A stretch of DNA of 64,000 nucleotides, taken from Candidatus Lachnocurva vaginae. Its GTDB lineage: Bacteria; Bacillota; Clostridia; Lachnospirales; Lachnospiraceae. The stretch spans positions 1,240,001 through 1,304,000 of the forward strand of contig CP049781.1 in assembly GCA_011082265.1 (NCBI GenBank). Reading direction: 5' to 3'. Of this stretch, positions 37,632 through 46,927 are shown one piece after another. Every line of letters starts with the position of its first letter. Positions within the stretch are counted from its first letter, which is position 1. Below the pieces are notes generated by a model. It saw nothing but the letters and a program-made list of their open reading frames with translations. It did not search any database and was not told the DNA's origin. A program made the position numbers and the translations under genes.

Positions 37632-37702
37632 CCGGAATATTTTAGCACCTCGCCGAGCAAATACGTATCGAATTTTTAATGTATAGAAAGGGAAATATTA
37701 TA

Positions 37703-38611
37703 ATGGTAAGACTATTAGCATTTACTGAAAGAAATATACTTATTTATTTAAAAAATAAGTTTCAAATATTTTTTTCAATTTTAAGTTCTCTTATTGCACT
37801 TTCTTTATATTTTTTATTTTTAAGAAATGTATATACAAGTTCGATAATTCAAGCTTTAGAAAAACTCCCTATTTTAATAAAAAAGGGAGATATCTTGCTA
37901 CTTTCAGACTTTCTTATTATTAGTGCTACCATTTCTTTATCTACAATTACAATTCCTTATACAGTTCTTCAAACCATGATTGAAGATAAGGAGAAAAAAA
38001 TTGATTTCGACATCATTTCATCTCCATTAAAACGTTCGGAAATTATTTTAGGATATTTCTTTTCAGCAGTAATAGCAGGATTTTTCATTTCAAGCCTTTT
38101 TACCATTATATCTTTTATATATATGATAAATATATCCGGCTATACTATAGATATATCTGTACTTCTTAAAATTATATGTCTAAACTGTATCTCTACGCTT
38201 TCCTCTACTGCCCTTATTATGGTATTTATGAGTTTCACAAAGCGTCTTGCAACAGCAACGGCAATTTATGGACTTTTTTCTGCTATAATAGGATTTATAG
38301 TAGGTGCTTATATGCCTCTTTCATACTTCCCAAAAAAAGTTCAACAGCTCTTTTTACTTCTACCTCAAACTCAGCTCACTCACATGTATAAAAATATTTA
38401 TACTAAAAAGCTTCTATCAAAAATAGCAGAAGATGATAAATCGAAAATCGCCACAAATTTTATGGATAAGATAAAGGGCGAATATTCCATTAAAATAAAT
38501 TTCTTTAATAAGCCGCTTGATAATACTACGATTTTAATATATGTAACCGTATTTTTTTTAATAAGTCTCTCCCTTTCTATATTTATATATTCAAAAAAAT
38601 ATAAAAAATGA
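37703..38611 (+). CDS. ABC-2 type permease (DrrB-like)
   Basis: 302 residues from ATG 37703, nine bases after GAAAGGGAA (ATG 37679 would add eight residues without a site). About six membrane helices; EDKEKKIDFDIISSPLKRSEIILGYF is the typical cytoplasmic loop and coupling region of ABC-2 permeases. It forms a complete exporter with the upstream ATPase. It converges with ppc with only 31 bp between stop codons. Confidence 0.88.
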   Translation: MVRLLAFTERNILIYLKNKFQIFFSILSSLIALSLYFLFLRNVYTSSIIQALEKLPILIKKGDILLLSDFLIISATISLSTITIPYTVLQTMIEDKEKKIDFDIISSPLKRSEIILGYFFSAVIAGFFISSLFTIISFIYMINISGYTIDISVLLKIICLNCISTLSSTALIMVFMSFTKRLATATAIYGLFSAIIGFIVGAYMPLSYFPKKVQQLFLLLPQTQLTHMYKNIYTKKLLSKIAEDDKSKIATNFMDKIKGEYSIKINFFNKPLDNTTILIYVTVFFLISLSLSIFIYSKKYKK

Positions 38612-38642
38612 GTTTATCTTCTTTTATTATTTCATTTATTTA

Positions 38643-41414
38643 TCAGCCCGAATTTCTAAGTCCTGTTGCAATTCCGTTGATTGTGTTATGAATAAGTTTC
38701 TCATAATCTTCATCAAGTTCATTATGTCTTAAACGCTTAATAAGCTCTATCTGAATATAATTTAATGCATTAAAATATGGAATTCTATATTCAAGGCTTT
38801 CTTTTAATGTATCATTTTCTTCAAGAAGATTTTCATGCTTTTCTATTGAAAGAATAACCTTCCTAGTAAGCTCCCATTCATCATGAATTATATTAAATAC
38901 ATTTTGAACTTCTTCCTTTTCAGCAAGCTTTGAATATTGATATGCAATCTTCATGTTGGACTTTGAAAGTACCATGTCTACATTTGAAAGAAGTGCATGG
39001 AAAAATGGCCACTTTTCATACATGTGCTGAAGCTTTTCAAGATTTCCTTCCTTCTCATCAATAAAGTGCTTAAATGCCGATCCTACTCCATACCAGCCCG
39101 GGAACATGACACGACTTTGTGACCATGAAAATACCCAAGGGATTGCTCTAAGTCCTGTAATTTCTGTAATTGTCTTTCTTGCCGCAGGACGAGATCCTAT
39201 ATTAAGACTTGAAACTTCTTTAATAGGTGTTGCTGTAAAGAAATAATCGTAAAAATTAGGATTATCAAATACGAGTTTTCTATATACTTTATTTGAATAT
39301 GATTCAACATCATCCATAATAGCTCTAAAATCACCGATTTCAGCAGGATTTGTAAGCATTTTTGTTACAATACGATTAAGTGTTGCAGAAACAAGCATTT
39401 CGAGATTATAGTATGCAACATCTTTATTTCCATATTTATTTTCAATAATTTCTCCTTGCTCAGTAAGACGAATTCTGTCCTTAATTGAGCCAAATGGCTG
39501 GGATGTTATAGCTTCATATGATGGCCCGCCTCCACGACCTACCGTACCGCCTCTACCATGAATAAATGTTATCTTAATTTTGCGTTTTGAACCGATTTCT
39601 GTAAGCTCGTTCTGTGCTTTATAAAGTGACCAAACAGATGAAAGATATCCACCGTCTTTGTTACTGTCGGAGTATCCTAACATTATTTCCTGATATCCTT
39701 TGTTCGTTTTTATCCAGCTCTTTACAATATCATAATCCAAGAACTCTTCCATTATCTTTCCTGAGTTTTCAAGATCTTCTATAGTTTCAAATAAAGGAAC
39801 AATTGAAACTCTCGTTTTTTTATTATCGATAAGTCCCACTTCTTTAAGCATAATTGCAATTTCAAACATATCGGAAACGCTTTCAGTATGGGAAATTATA
39901 TGCTGTTTTATAACCTCATCTCCAACCTTATCCTTTAAGTAGCGTGCCATTTTAAAGATGTCAAGCTCCTTTGTAAGCTGCTCTGATTTTTCTACATTTG
40001 TAGATGATAAGGTTCTTGGGTCTTCTCTTAATTCTTTTAAAAGGACTTTTACTTTTTCTTCCTCCGAAAGTGAACTATAATCCTCTTCTATTCCCGCTCC
40101 CTTTAAAAGCTCTGCAACGCAATATTCATTTATGCTTGAATCCTGTCTCATATCAATGGTTGCAAGGAAAAATCCAAACACATTAACTGCTTCTAAAAGT
40201 TCATTAAAATCTCCTGTTAAAAGTGCATCATTACCATTTTTTAAAAGTGAATCTTTTATTATAAGTAAGTCTTTTTTAAATTCATCTACTTTATTATATG
40301 GCAAAATATTAGAATCATCCTTACTATTCATGACATCATTTTCTATAAATGAATTATTACCATGATTATTTATTTCTAAAAGTGCAGAATCGTTCTTTAA
40401 CTCATTTAACGTCTTTGAAAGTCTTGAAGTTATATAATTAAGTGCTTTTCTATATGGTTCATTTTCACGATATATTGAATTATCATGAGAAAGCTTTGCA
40501 AGCTTTTCTACTTCCGGACTTATCTTTACAAGACTTGTTGAAAGTGAAAAATTTCTATATAAATTGTTTAATTTATCAATATAGTACGTTAATATAACTT
40601 CCGTCTGAACCATTGAAGATATACGAAGAGTTTCAGCCGTTACATAAGGATTTCCATCTCTATCTCCACCAATCCACATTCCCATTGTGATAGGCTTAGG
40701 ATTTGTAAGATTAATTCCTTTTTTTTCTGCAAGTCTTTTATATTCAGCTGTAAGTTTTGTAATTGCCGGAATAAGTGACGGATGATAATATGCAATAACA
40801 TTCGTAATTTCATTTTTAACTTTAAGCTTCTTTTCACGAATAATATCAGTCTGCATAAGGATTTCTATGTATCTTTTTAAATCCATATGCCATTTATCAC
40901 GATTTACAACACCAGATTTTACATCACGATATTTACGAAGAAGTTCATGTATATTTCCCGTAAGTTCAAGTACCGTTTTTCTCTGAACCTGTGTAGGATG
41001 AGCAGTAAGAACGGGAACTACATTGATATGTTCAAGTATTTCTTTTGCTTTTTCTTTTTCTGCAACATAATTTACTGTTGTAGAAAGCTTTCCTAAGTAA
41101 TCTTTCTTAATATTATTCTGATAGTTTATTTCATAAGCAAAATCCACGTCTTCAGTGATATTTATGAGAAGTGGCAAAATCGAAAAATATTTAGAAACTA
41201 TAACCATTTCTTCATTTGTTAAATGGGATATAGCTTCTTCCAGTTTTGCATACTCATCACTTTTTGACAGCTCAACCATTTTTTTTATCTTTAAAAAGAC
41301 ATAATCACCGGCCATTTTATGAGTTATTTCGTCAAGTAAACTCTGTAAAACATTAATTTCTTCAGTAATTATCGATCTTTTGTCATTGTTCTCCATTTTT
41401 GGGATTTTTATCAT
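38643..41414 (-). CDS. ppc: Phosphoenolpyruvate carboxylase
   Basis: Carboxylates PEP to oxaloacetate, an anaplerotic reaction. 923 residues, typical of the bacterial enzyme. Conserved sites: TAHPTQ with His139, GGDRDGNP, LGYSDSNKDGG, FHGRGGTVGRGGGP and the FSWSQSRVMFPGWYG region. The C-terminus is RNSG where most enzymes end QNTG. AAAGGAG precedes ATG 41414. It is divergent from glutamate dehydrogenase, its neighbour at the 2-oxoacid/amino-acid junction. Confidence 0.97.
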   Translation of the reverse strand: MIKIPKMENNDKRSIITEEINVLQSLLDEITHKMAGDYVFLKIKKMVELSKSDEYAKLEEAISHLTNEEMVIVSKYFSILPLLINITEDVDFAYEINYQNNIKKDYLGKLSTTVNYVAEKEKAKEILEHINVVPVLTAHPTQVQRKTVLELTGNIHELLRKYRDVKSGVVNRDKWHMDLKRYIEILMQTDIIREKKLKVKNEITNVIAYYHPSLIPAITKLTAEYKRLAEKKGINLTNPKPITMGMWIGGDRDGNPYVTAETLRISSMVQTEVILTYYIDKLNNLYRNFSLSTSLVKISPEVEKLAKLSHDNSIYRENEPYRKALNYITSRLSKTLNELKNDSALLEINNHGNNSFIENDVMNSKDDSNILPYNKVDEFKKDLLIIKDSLLKNGNDALLTGDFNELLEAVNVFGFFLATIDMRQDSSINEYCVAELLKGAGIEEDYSSLSEEEKVKVLLKELREDPRTLSSTNVEKSEQLTKELDIFKMARYLKDKVGDEVIKQHIISHTESVSDMFEIAIMLKEVGLIDNKKTRVSIVPLFETIEDLENSGKIMEEFLDYDIVKSWIKTNKGYQEIMLGYSDSNKDGGYLSSVWSLYKAQNELTEIGSKRKIKITFIHGRGGTVGRGGGPSYEAITSQPFGSIKDRIRLTEQGEIIENKYGNKDVAYYNLEMLVSATLNRIVTKMLTNPAEIGDFRAIMDDVESYSNKVYRKLVFDNPNFYDYFFTATPIKEVSSLNIGSRPAARKTITEITGLRAIPWVFSWSQSRVMFPGWYGVGSAFKHFIDEKEGNLEKLQHMYEKWPFFHALLSNVDMVLSKSNMKIAYQYSKLAEKEEVQNVFNIIHDEWELTRKVILSIEKHENLLEENDTLKESLEYRIPYFNALNYIQIELIKRLRHNELDEDYEKLIHNTINGIATGLRNSG

Positions 41415-41578
41415 TTCTACTCCTTTTTTGGAATCTGATGCCGAATTTATACAATTTTATCATATAGAAATAATAATACTACTTTTTGCTAAAAAATAAA
41501 CTTAATATATAAAAACTCATCTTAATAAATTTTAAATTTAAAATTTTCAAATAAAAATATTTATGATAAAATATTTTT

Positions 41579-41615
41579 TGTTATACAAAATAATTATAAT
41601 TTTTTTCGTATAACA
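41579..41615. promoter_or_regulatory. Inverted repeat upstream of glutamate dehydrogenase
   Basis: TGTTATAC (41579-41586) and GTATAACA (41608-41615) are perfect inverted 8-mers, 21 bp apart, just before a TATAAT (41624-41629). Position suggests a regulator site for the gene at 41661. Confidence 0.4.
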
Positions 41616-41660
41616 TATTTTCTTATAATATACATTCTACAAAAGAAAAGGGGTGACTTT

Positions 41661-42923
41661 ATGTCAAACAATGATAACTTAAATCCACTTAAAAATGCTC
41701 AAAATCAACTTAAAAAAGCCTGCGATTTACTTAAATTAGATGATGATGTCTACGAGATTTTAAAAGAACCTCAAAGAATTATCGAGATAAATATTCCGGT
41801 AAAAATGGACAATGGTAAAATCAAAGTATTTAAAGGTTTTAGATCAGTACACAATACTGCTATAGGACCGGGAAAGGGCGGAATAAGATTTCATCAGAAT
41901 GTTACTCGTGATGAAGTAAAAGCACTTTCACTCTGGATGACATTTAAATGCGGCGTAATCGGAATCCCTTATGGTGGAGGAAAAGGCGGAGTTATTTGTG
42001 ATCCAAAAGAATTATCCGATAGAGAGCTTGAACAGCTATGCAGAGGATTCATAAGAGGAATCCATAAATATATCGGAGAAAAAATCGACGTTCCCGCACC
42101 TGACGTTAACACAAATGGTCAGATAATGTCATGGATGGTTGATGAATATATTAAGCTTAATGGTGAAAATGTAAATCTCGGAGTAATTACGGGAAAGCCT
42201 GTAGAATTTGGAGGCTCACTCGGAAGAAACGAAGCAACAGGTATTGGTATTTCAATTATTGCAAGTAATATTGCAAAAGAAAAGGGAATCGATATTAAAG
42301 GTGCTAAAATCGGTTTGCAGGGCTTTGGAAATGTCGGATCATTTGCTGCAAAACATCTTGAAAAGCTCGGTGCAAAAGTTATTGCAATTAAAGATATCGA
42401 CAAAAAAGCACTTTATGCAGAGGATGGCATAAGCTACGAAAAGCTTGCTCATTACAAAGAGAAGAATCATAAGCTTATGGGCTTTGGAGAAAACACAAAG
42501 GAAATTTCAGAAGAAGAATTCTGGAAAGGAAACTATGATATCCTTATTCCTGCCGCTCTTGAAAATGCTATTTCAACAGATATTGCAAACCTTATCAATG
42601 CAAAAATTATAGTTGAAGGAGCTAATGGTCCTACAACAAGCGAAGGAGAAAAAGTTTTATTAGATAAAGGCATCGACATAATTCCTGATATTCTTTCAAA
42701 CTCAGGCGGAGTACTTGTTTCATACTTTGAGTGGGTGCAGAATATTGGCGGATATTACTGGAGTGAAGAAGAAGTTCTTACAAAACAGAATCACAAAATG
42801 AACGAAGCCTTTAATACAATAAATAAGATTAAACATGATTACAATGTTACTTATAGACAAGCTGCATTCATGAGTTCTGTTAAAAAAATAGCTGATGCTA
42901 TGAAGCTTAGAGGCTGGTACTAA
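41661..42923 (+). CDS. gdhA: Glutamate dehydrogenase (Glu/Leu/Phe/Val family)
   Basis: Interconverts glutamate and 2-oxoglutarate plus ammonia. 420 residues, the length of the hexameric RocG/GudB-type enzymes. The catalytic lysine is Lys108 in YGGGKGGVICDP; DVNTNGQIMSWMVDEY and the Rossmann motif GLQGFGNVGSFAA are conserved. The cofactor is probably NAD, judged from the acidic KDIDK after the second Rossmann strand, with a catabolic role consistent with the amino-acid transporters here. GGGGTGA precedes the start; a GC-rich terminator follows at 42938. Confidence 0.95.
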   Translation: MSNNDNLNPLKNAQNQLKKACDLLKLDDDVYEILKEPQRIIEINIPVKMDNGKIKVFKGFRSVHNTAIGPGKGGIRFHQNVTRDEVKALSLWMTFKCGVIGIPYGGGKGGVICDPKELSDRELEQLCRGFIRGIHKYIGEKIDVPAPDVNTNGQIMSWMVDEYIKLNGENVNLGVITGKPVEFGGSLGRNEATGIGISIIASNIAKEKGIDIKGAKIGLQGFGNVGSFAAKHLEKLGAKVIAIKDIDKKALYAEDGISYEKLAHYKEKNHKLMGFGENTKEISEEEFWKGNYDILIPAALENAISTDIANLINAKIIVEGANGPTTSEGEKVLLDKGIDIIPDILSNSGGVLVSYFEWVQNIGGYYWSEEEVLTKQNHKMNEAFNTINKIKHDYNVTYRQAAFMSSVKKIADAMKLRGWY

Positions 42924-42937
42924 GAATAATAATATTA

Positions 42938-42973
42938 AAGGGAGGTGGGACTTTACCCACCTCCCCTTTTTTA
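42938..42973 (+). terminator. Intrinsic terminator of glutamate dehydrogenase
   Basis: Perfect 10-bp GC-rich stem GGGAGGTGGG / CCCACCTCCC, 6-base loop, TTTTTT tail. Confidence 0.95.
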
Positions 42974-42997
42974 TCAAAAATAGCGACATTTTCTATC

Positions 42998-43111
42998 CTA
43001 AATTAACCTATCGTTGTGATATTTATATTCAATTCCTAAATTAACTTATCGTTGTGATATTTATATTCAATTTCTAAATTAACTTATCGTTGTGATATTT
43101 ATATTTAATTT
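42998..43111 (-). repeat. 38-bp tandem repeat (3 copies) at the glycerate kinase stop codon
   Basis: Exact 38-bp period: 42998-43035, 43036-43073 and 43074-43111. Core TTATCGTTGTGATATTTATA. The copy next to the gene contains the stop codon (43105-43107), so the array starts at the end of the coding frame. Confidence 0.92.
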
Positions 43112-44325
43112 ATGAGGATTATTGAAACGTCATTAACATTTGTCCCTGTAGGTCCGGTTTTAATAAGCTGTCCTATTTTATTCAAAGCATCGTAAGAATC
43201 ATTTTCAAATAGAACGTCTTCAAAATTAATTCCCGCTTTATAGAGCCTTTTCATTGTAAATCCATCAACATACGCTCCCGCTGCATCGGTAGGTCCGTCG
43301 CTTCCGTCCGATGAATAGCTTACTATAGTAACATTTGAAAGTCCTTCTATTGCCTTGGCAGTAGAAAAAGCAAGCTCCTGATTTCTTCCACCTTTTCCTT
43401 TTCCTTTTAAGTGAACCACAGTTTCTCCACCTAATATATATGCTTTTTTCTCTTTTGTAATACTTTTATATTTTGCAATGGAGCCCATCAAAAATCCAAC
43501 TTCCCTAGCTTCACTTGTAACGCACGTTGTAAGCACTTCTACATTATAGCCTTCACTCTCAAGTATATTTTGTGCGGCTTTACAAAGTTCGTCGACACTG
43601 CCTGAAATATTAATTATACTATTAGAAAGTTCTTTTACAGTTTCCTCTTTTAATAATTCGTATGCTTTTTTGGAAATATTAAGATTGTATTTTTTTACAA
43701 TATTAAGAGCTTCATCAGATGTGGATTTATCTATATATGTAGGACCTGATGCAATCATATCGGGCCTATTTCCTACAACATCACTTAAAAGTATGCTATA
43801 GACTGTAGCAGGAGAACAAAGCTTTGCAAATTTTCCGCCTTTAACTTTTGAAAGCCTTTTTCTAATTGTATTAATTTCAACAATGCTTGCACCCTTACTT
43901 AAAAGTTGATTATTTATATTTTGAATTTCAATAAAGCTTACAAGTGGAATTTCAAAAAGTGAAGACCCACCTCCCGATATCAGCATAACTACCAAATCAT
44001 CCTTAGTTAAGTCCTTAACTAAATCATAAGCATATTGACTAGCCTTTATAGTATTATCATCAGAAATAGGATGTGATGCTTCAAAGCATACTGCTCCTTT
44101 AAGCTTGCTTTTAAGGTATCCATATTTAGTTATCACAACAGCAGAATCAAATTTAATGCCGGAAGAAAGAGCATTTTTTGCCATCTGATATGCTGCTTTT
44201 CCTATAGCAATTAAAATCCTTTTACCCTTGTTCATAGGCAAATCGCAAAGTCCCTTTTTCACTGCATTGTCAGGTAAACAAGCTTCTATTGACTCTTCTA
44301 CAAGTCTGTCAATTAATTTTTTCAT
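43105..44325 (-). CDS. Glycerate 2-kinase (MOFRL/GckA type)
   Basis: Phosphorylates glycerate, of the DUF4147 plus MOFRL class. 406 residues from ATG 44325 (MKKLIDRL). GKAAYQMA, ISGGGSSLFEIP and the C-terminal SSDGSDGPTDAAGAYVDG and GPTGTNVNDV motifs are all present. The start follows GGGAAA, 11 bp after the acetyltransferase stop; the two are probably cotranscribed. Products of this class are usually 2-phosphoglycerate, from serine or glyoxylate breakdown. Confidence 0.92.
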   Translation of the reverse strand: MKKLIDRLVEESIEACLPDNAVKKGLCDLPMNKGKRILIAIGKAAYQMAKNALSSGIKFDSAVVITKYGYLKSKLKGAVCFEASHPISDDNTIKASQYAYDLVKDLTKDDLVVMLISGGGSSLFEIPLVSFIEIQNINNQLLSKGASIVEINTIRKRLSKVKGGKFAKLCSPATVYSILLSDVVGNRPDMIASGPTYIDKSTSDEALNIVKKYNLNISKKAYELLKEETVKELSNSIINISGSVDELCKAAQNILESEGYNVEVLTTCVTSEAREVGFLMGSIAKYKSITKEKKAYILGGETVVHLKGKGKGGRNQELAFSTAKAIEGLSNVTIVSYSSDGSDGPTDAAGAYVDGFTMKRLYKAGINFEDVLFENDSYDALNKIGQLIKTGPTGTNVNDVSIILIN

Positions 44326-44336
44326 AATATTTCCCA

Positions 44337-44738
44337 TTACATTCTGATAAACGAAACACATCCAGCCTCGTCTGAATTAATAAATCCGACTGAACGATAA
44401 AAAGCTTTTGTTTTTTCTGTATTATCCGTAAGTAACTCCATCTGATAAACGTCCTTGTACTTGTCCATAAGTGTCTTTAGTAGCTTTGTTCCGATACCTT
44501 TCCTCTGATATTTCGGTAAGACTATGATATCTTGTATAAATACAATCGTTTTAGCGTCACCTACTGCTCGTATAATCCCTACTAATTTATCATAATCATA
44601 CGCTCCAAGCACACAAAGTGAATTTTCGTATGCCTTCTTAAGAATATCGGGTCTCTCCAGATAATTAGTCCAACCTACACTACGATAAAAATTAACAATT
44701 TCATCAAGCTTAAAATTTTCGTATTCTTTAATTTTCAT
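44337..44738 (-). CDS. GNAT-family N-acetyltransferase
   Basis: 133 residues. The acetyl-CoA loop is clear in VLPKYQRKGIGTKLLKTL. The N-terminus (YENFKLDEIVNFYRSVGWTNYLERPD) resembles the many 'YRSVGW' GNAT proteins of Bacillota, whose substrates are mostly unknown. It leads the operon with glycerate kinase. The region upstream to 45166 (428 bp) has no gene but carries a set of repeats. Confidence 0.9.
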   Translation of the reverse strand: MKIKEYENFKLDEIVNFYRSVGWTNYLERPDILKKAYENSLCVLGAYDYDKLVGIIRAVGDAKTIVFIQDIIVLPKYQRKGIGTKLLKTLMDKYKDVYQMELLTDNTEKTKAFYRSVGFINSDEAGCVSFIRM

Positions 44739-45047
44739 AGTTACTCCCTTTATATTTTTTGTACATTGTATATTTTTTGTACATTTTTTTCTTTCAACTT
44801 TTAAACTAATTTTGTATCATATTTGAAAGATTTAATAGTACGATTATAGCAAAAATATCAATTTCTTTCTATTTCATCTTTTTCTATTAGAAAAACTATA
44901 AAATAAAACATAATTTTTAATTTTTTGCATTATATAATATTCACCCATATATAAATTTGATCAATTTAATTTAATTGATAACATATACAATTCGTATTAT
45001 AATCAACACAAAAGAATATAATGCTATGGCAAAATTTTTTTATTTAT

Positions 45048-45126
45048 AAGTTAGTTTTAACTAACTTATACTTATGCTATTTAGTTTTAACTAACTTATA
45101 CTATCCAGTTTCGACTTACTTATACT
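45048..45126. repeat. Operator-like repeats upstream of the five-gene transporter operon
   Basis: In the gene-free gap 44739-45166, the 15-base TTTTAACTAACTTATACT-type unit occurs at about 45052-45072, 45081-45102 and, degenerate, 45106-45126. The first is part of a palindrome, AAGTTAG-TTTTAA-CTAACTT (45048-45067). It lies 40-120 bp before the first transporter gene, a position suited to an activator or repressor. Confidence 0.6.
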
Positions 45127-45166
45127 ATTTACTATTCCTAACAAATTATTATAAGGAAATCTTATT

Positions 45167-46927
45167 ATGAATAAATCAAAAAAGCATTCTTCACCTATAG
45201 GATGGGCATTGGCACAAACGGGTGAACATAAAAAACAATATGTTTTTAGTGTCATTTTTGCGATAATTGGCGTAGCTTTTTCAATAGCTCCTTATTTTAT
45301 CGTCATACGAATTGTTCATGGCTTTATGACTGAAAATAGAAATCTATCTTTCTATCTAAAGGCCTTATTTTTAATGACTATTTTTTGGATCCTTCGTGTA
45401 GTTTTTCATGCTTTAAGTACGAGTTTAAGTCATAAAGCGACATTTACAGTACTTTCTGAAATAAGGAAAAAATGTCTTGAAAAATTAGCTAAAATACCTC
45501 TTGGAATTGTGCTTTATGAGAGCTCCGGTGCTTTAAAAAATACACTTATTGAACGTATTGATAGTATTGAAACAACATTAGCTCATATTGTTCCTGAATT
45601 TACAGCTAATTTATTAGTTCCTCTCTTTATTATGGTATATATTTTTATTCTGGATTGGAGAATGGGTTTAGCAGCTATTTTAACAATGCCGATAGGACTA
45701 TTTTGTTATGCATATATGATGAAAAAAAGTGATAAATTTTATCAGCATACAATCGATGCAACAAAAGCATTAAATGATATGGCTGTAGAATATATTGGCG
45801 GTATTCAAGTAATCAAGGTTTTTGGTAAGACAAAGAGCTCTTATGAGCGTTTTGTCCATAGTGCGAACGAAGAAGCTAATAGTTATATTTATTGGATGAA
45901 AAAAAGTATCGTCCCTTTTACTTCAGGAATGGTTATTATGCCGGCAACATTAATTTTTGTTTTGCCAATTGGTAGTTTTTTAGTTAAAAATCAAACTCTT
46001 TCAGCACAAAATTTTATTACTATTTTGATTTTATCTGTTGGATTAATAACTCCTCTTATTACTTTAATGAGTTATTCTGATGATTTTATGAAAATGAGTA
46101 CTATTTTTGGTGAAGTCCAAAAAATCCTAAATACACCTAATATGAAACGCCCATCAAAAAAAGAAATCACTAAAGATAATTTCATAAAAGATAATACTAT
46201 AAAATTAGATAATGTCTATTTTTCATATAACGAAAAAGAAGTCTTACATGGTATATCATTAGCTGTCCCTGAAGGGAGCTTTGTATCTTTAGTTGGGCCT
46301 TCCGGTAGTGGTAAAAGTACAATTGCTCGTTTAATTGCTTCTCTATGGGATGTAAATAAGGGTAAAATAACCTTAGGTAATATAGATATTCGTGATATTC
46401 CTTTGCAAGATTATGTTGATAAGGTTGCTTTTGTTTCACAAGATAATTTTCTATTCAATATGACAATTCGAGAAAATATTCGTTTAGGTCGCCCTAATGC
46501 AAGTGATGAAGAAGTTTACGAAGTCGCTAAAAAAAGTGGTTGCCATGATTTTATCCTTAATCTAGAAAATGGCTACGATACAAAGGTAGGAGCTTTTGGA
46601 AATCATCTTTCAGGTGGCGAAAAGCAAAGGATAACGATTGCTAGAGCCATGCTAAAGAATGCACCAATTGTGATTTTAGATGAAGCAACAGCATATATGG
46701 ATCCGGAAAATGAAGCATTAATTCAAAAGTCAATTAGCGAACTTACTAAAGGAAAAACACTAATTGTAATTGCTCACAGACTTTCAACGATCACTTCATC
46801 CGATTGTATTTATGTTGTTAATAATGGCTTAATAATTGATCATGGAACACATAATACCCTGCTTTCTCACCATGGTTTATACGAAAAAATGTGGAATAAT
46901 CATATGGAGGTAAAATATTATGATTAA
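45167..46927 (+). CDS. ABC transporter, fused permease-ATPase (first of pair; IrtA/YbtP-like)
   Basis: 586 residues: six-helix exporter-type membrane domain (about 20-310), then an ATPase with Walker A GPSGSGKST, signature LSGGEKQRITIARA and Walker B VILDEA. It overlaps the next gene by 8 bp, indicating a heterodimer. In sequence type and context (followed by an MptD-type protein) it recalls YbtP/Q and the mycobacterial Mpt transporters, which have exporter fold but are linked to siderophore or iron import. Direction and substrate are inference. AAGGAAA precedes the start. Confidence 0.88.
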   Translation: MNKSKKHSSPIGWALAQTGEHKKQYVFSVIFAIIGVAFSIAPYFIVIRIVHGFMTENRNLSFYLKALFLMTIFWILRVVFHALSTSLSHKATFTVLSEIRKKCLEKLAKIPLGIVLYESSGALKNTLIERIDSIETTLAHIVPEFTANLLVPLFIMVYIFILDWRMGLAAILTMPIGLFCYAYMMKKSDKFYQHTIDATKALNDMAVEYIGGIQVIKVFGKTKSSYERFVHSANEEANSYIYWMKKSIVPFTSGMVIMPATLIFVLPIGSFLVKNQTLSAQNFITILILSVGLITPLITLMSYSDDFMKMSTIFGEVQKILNTPNMKRPSKKEITKDNFIKDNTIKLDNVYFSYNEKEVLHGISLAVPEGSFVSLVGPSGSGKSTIARLIASLWDVNKGKITLGNIDIRDIPLQDYVDKVAFVSQDNFLFNMTIRENIRLGRPNASDEEVYEVAKKSGCHDFILNLENGYDTKVGAFGNHLSGGEKQRITIARAMLKNAPIVILDEATAYMDPENEALIQKSISELTKGKTLIVIAHRLSTITSSDCIYVVNNGLIIDHGTHNTLLSHHGLYEKMWNNHMEVKYYD

